NCBI GenBank assembly: GCA_001829395.1
Contig: MIBD01000148.1
Coordinates: forward strand, 594 to 5,986
DNA length: 5,393 nucleotides
Source of the DNA: Spirochaetes bacterium GWF1_49_6
Lineage (GTDB): Bacteria; Spirochaetota; Brevinematia; Brevinematales; GWF1-51-8
Direction of reading: 5' to 3'
Of this stretch, positions 4,763 to 5,393 are shown piece after piece (the first letter of the stretch is position 1; every line of letters starts with the position of its first letter). The position numbers were made by a program, and so were the translations under genes. The notes below the pieces were generated by a model. That model had not been told where the DNA came from, searched no databases, and worked only from the letters and a program-made list of their open reading frames with translations.

Positions 4763-5393
4763 ATGGAAATTACCAGCGTCCCATTGGCCGAACCGCCTGT
4801 ACAAGAGGAAAAGCCCCGGGGAATTCTCAACCCCGATGAATTGGTGTTCGATATCCTTTTAATCGTCTGCGCACTATTCTTTCGCGGGGCGATAATCCCC
4901 GCTGGTAAAACCGTGCTCGATCTAATGACGCCCGGTGTGCTGCTTCCCGTATTGTTCATGGGGGTGTTCGTTCTGGCGATGGCCTTCGGGCAGTTGAACC
5001 GCCGTTACCGGACGCTTACCGCTGAAAAATCGCCGTCCCGGAAGCTCGCGGCGCTGTTCTTTATTATCGTGACTGTCTATTCGGTCGGAAGTGTGATCGC
5101 GTTTTTCAGTAAGATCGCGTTCCTGTACGTCGGGGAAAACATTTTTATCCTTTGCGGTCTTTTCTTTCTCCCGATGACGGGGGTGATCGGGGGGATATAC
5201 GGGTATATGGAGGACACCGGCTCGAAGAAGATATTTACCGCCATCATCCTCCTGACCCTCACGGCGGTAGTCGGTTTGTACGCCGTATTTCAGATTCATC
5301 CTGTATTGCATCGGTATATCAACGGATTTGTGGCGGAACAGTTCCAGGGCTCCGCCGGTTATGTTGTCCTGATCGTACTGATCGCGGTTCTGG
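4763..5393 (+). CDS. Array gene 5: divergent membrane paralog, cut by the window edge
   Basis: An open frame begins one base after the gene 4 stop and runs off the right edge after 210 codons, so the C-terminal third is not visible. It belongs to the family: NPDELVFDI (23-31), RG (41-42) and IPAGKTV (45-51) align with the N-terminal block of the other four, and alternating hydrophobic segments follow. It differs in three ways. The N-terminal tail is eight residues longer and rich in proline and glutamate (MEITSVPLAEPPVQEEKPRG). The mid-protein loop reads YMEDTGSKK in place of the conserved GC loop. Its middle segments do not align well with any neighbour. GFWQEI and APPYR would be expected beyond the edge. 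Function unknown. Confidence 0.85.
   Translation, partial: MEITSVPLAEPPVQEEKPRGILNPDELVFDILLIVCALFFRGAIIPAGKTVLDLMTPGVLLPVLFMGVFVLAMAFGQLNRRYRTLTAEKSPSRKLAALFFIIVTVYSVGSVIAFFSKIAFLYVGENIFILCGLFFLPMTGVIGGIYGYMEDTGSKKIFTAIILLTLTAVVGLYAVFQIHPVLHRYINGFVAEQFQGSAGYVVLIVLIAVL

Larger units (their letters stand above)
1049..5393 (+). repeat. Tandem array of five paralogous membrane-protein genes
   Basis: Five consecutive genes of about 920-945 bases encode related proteins, with no intervening gene and 1-4 bases of overlap or gap at each junction. Shared blocks are the N-terminal N-x-DELV-[YF]-DI with downstream P-x-GKT in all five, and GFWQEI and APPYR-x-x-NTG-x-GLA in the four complete copies. The last copy leaves the window, so the array may hold further members. 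Genes 1 and 2 are closest to each other, and so are genes 3 and 4 over most of their length. Gene 5 is the outlier. Confidence 0.92.

Noticed and set aside
1267..5311. Long open frames on the minus strand across the array and other-frame ORFs within it
   Set aside because: They lie opposite or inside the array genes, lack ribosome sites, and recur at corresponding places because the genes are repeated. Their translations look like shadows of hydrophobic coding sequence.
4763..5393. Reading the last gene as a pseudogene because it is short and divergent
   Set aside because: The frame is open to the window edge with a start, a ribosome site and family motifs in place. It is cut by the window, not by a mutation.

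Overview
The window comes from a bacterium that uses the standard stop code: TGA ends two of the genes. It holds a metal-efflux gene followed by a tandem array of related membrane-protein genes. All genes lie on the + strand. I see no RNA genes, insertion sequences, CRISPR repeats or phage genes. The organism cannot be placed from sequence alone. Codon use is mixed, with moderate G+C in the array and visibly more A+T in the first gene.

Positions 4-951 encode a complete cation diffusion facilitator (CDF) transporter. It is closest to the DmeF type of cobalt/nickel exporters, judged from the N-terminal HSHxF, the ADGWHMATH motif in TM2, a His-rich cytoplasmic loop, and HVIAD in TM5. A 97-base gap with weak promoter-like sequence follows (952-1048).

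From 1049 to the right edge lie five consecutive, tightly packed genes: four complete (309, 314, 306 and 307 codons) and a fifth cut off after 210 codons. They encode paralogous multi-pass membrane proteins that I do not recognise as any named family. Each carries an N-terminal block (N-x-DELV-[YF]-D-I ... R-[GR] ... P-x-GKT). The four complete ones also carry C-terminal GFWQEI and APPYR-x-x-NTG-x-GLA motifs. The junctions are ATGA overlaps (genes 1-2 and 2-3) or 1-base gaps (3-4 and 4-5), so the array is almost certainly one translationally coupled operon.

Genes 1 and 2 of the array form one close pair and genes 3 and 4 another. Gene 5 is the most divergent. The start of gene 3 nevertheless resembles gene 2, and DNA around the junctions is much more alike than the gene middles. 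This suggests repeated duplication with gene conversion. A plausible inference is that the paralogs assemble into one hetero-oligomeric membrane complex. Nothing in the window shows its substrate or a functional link to the CDF exporter.
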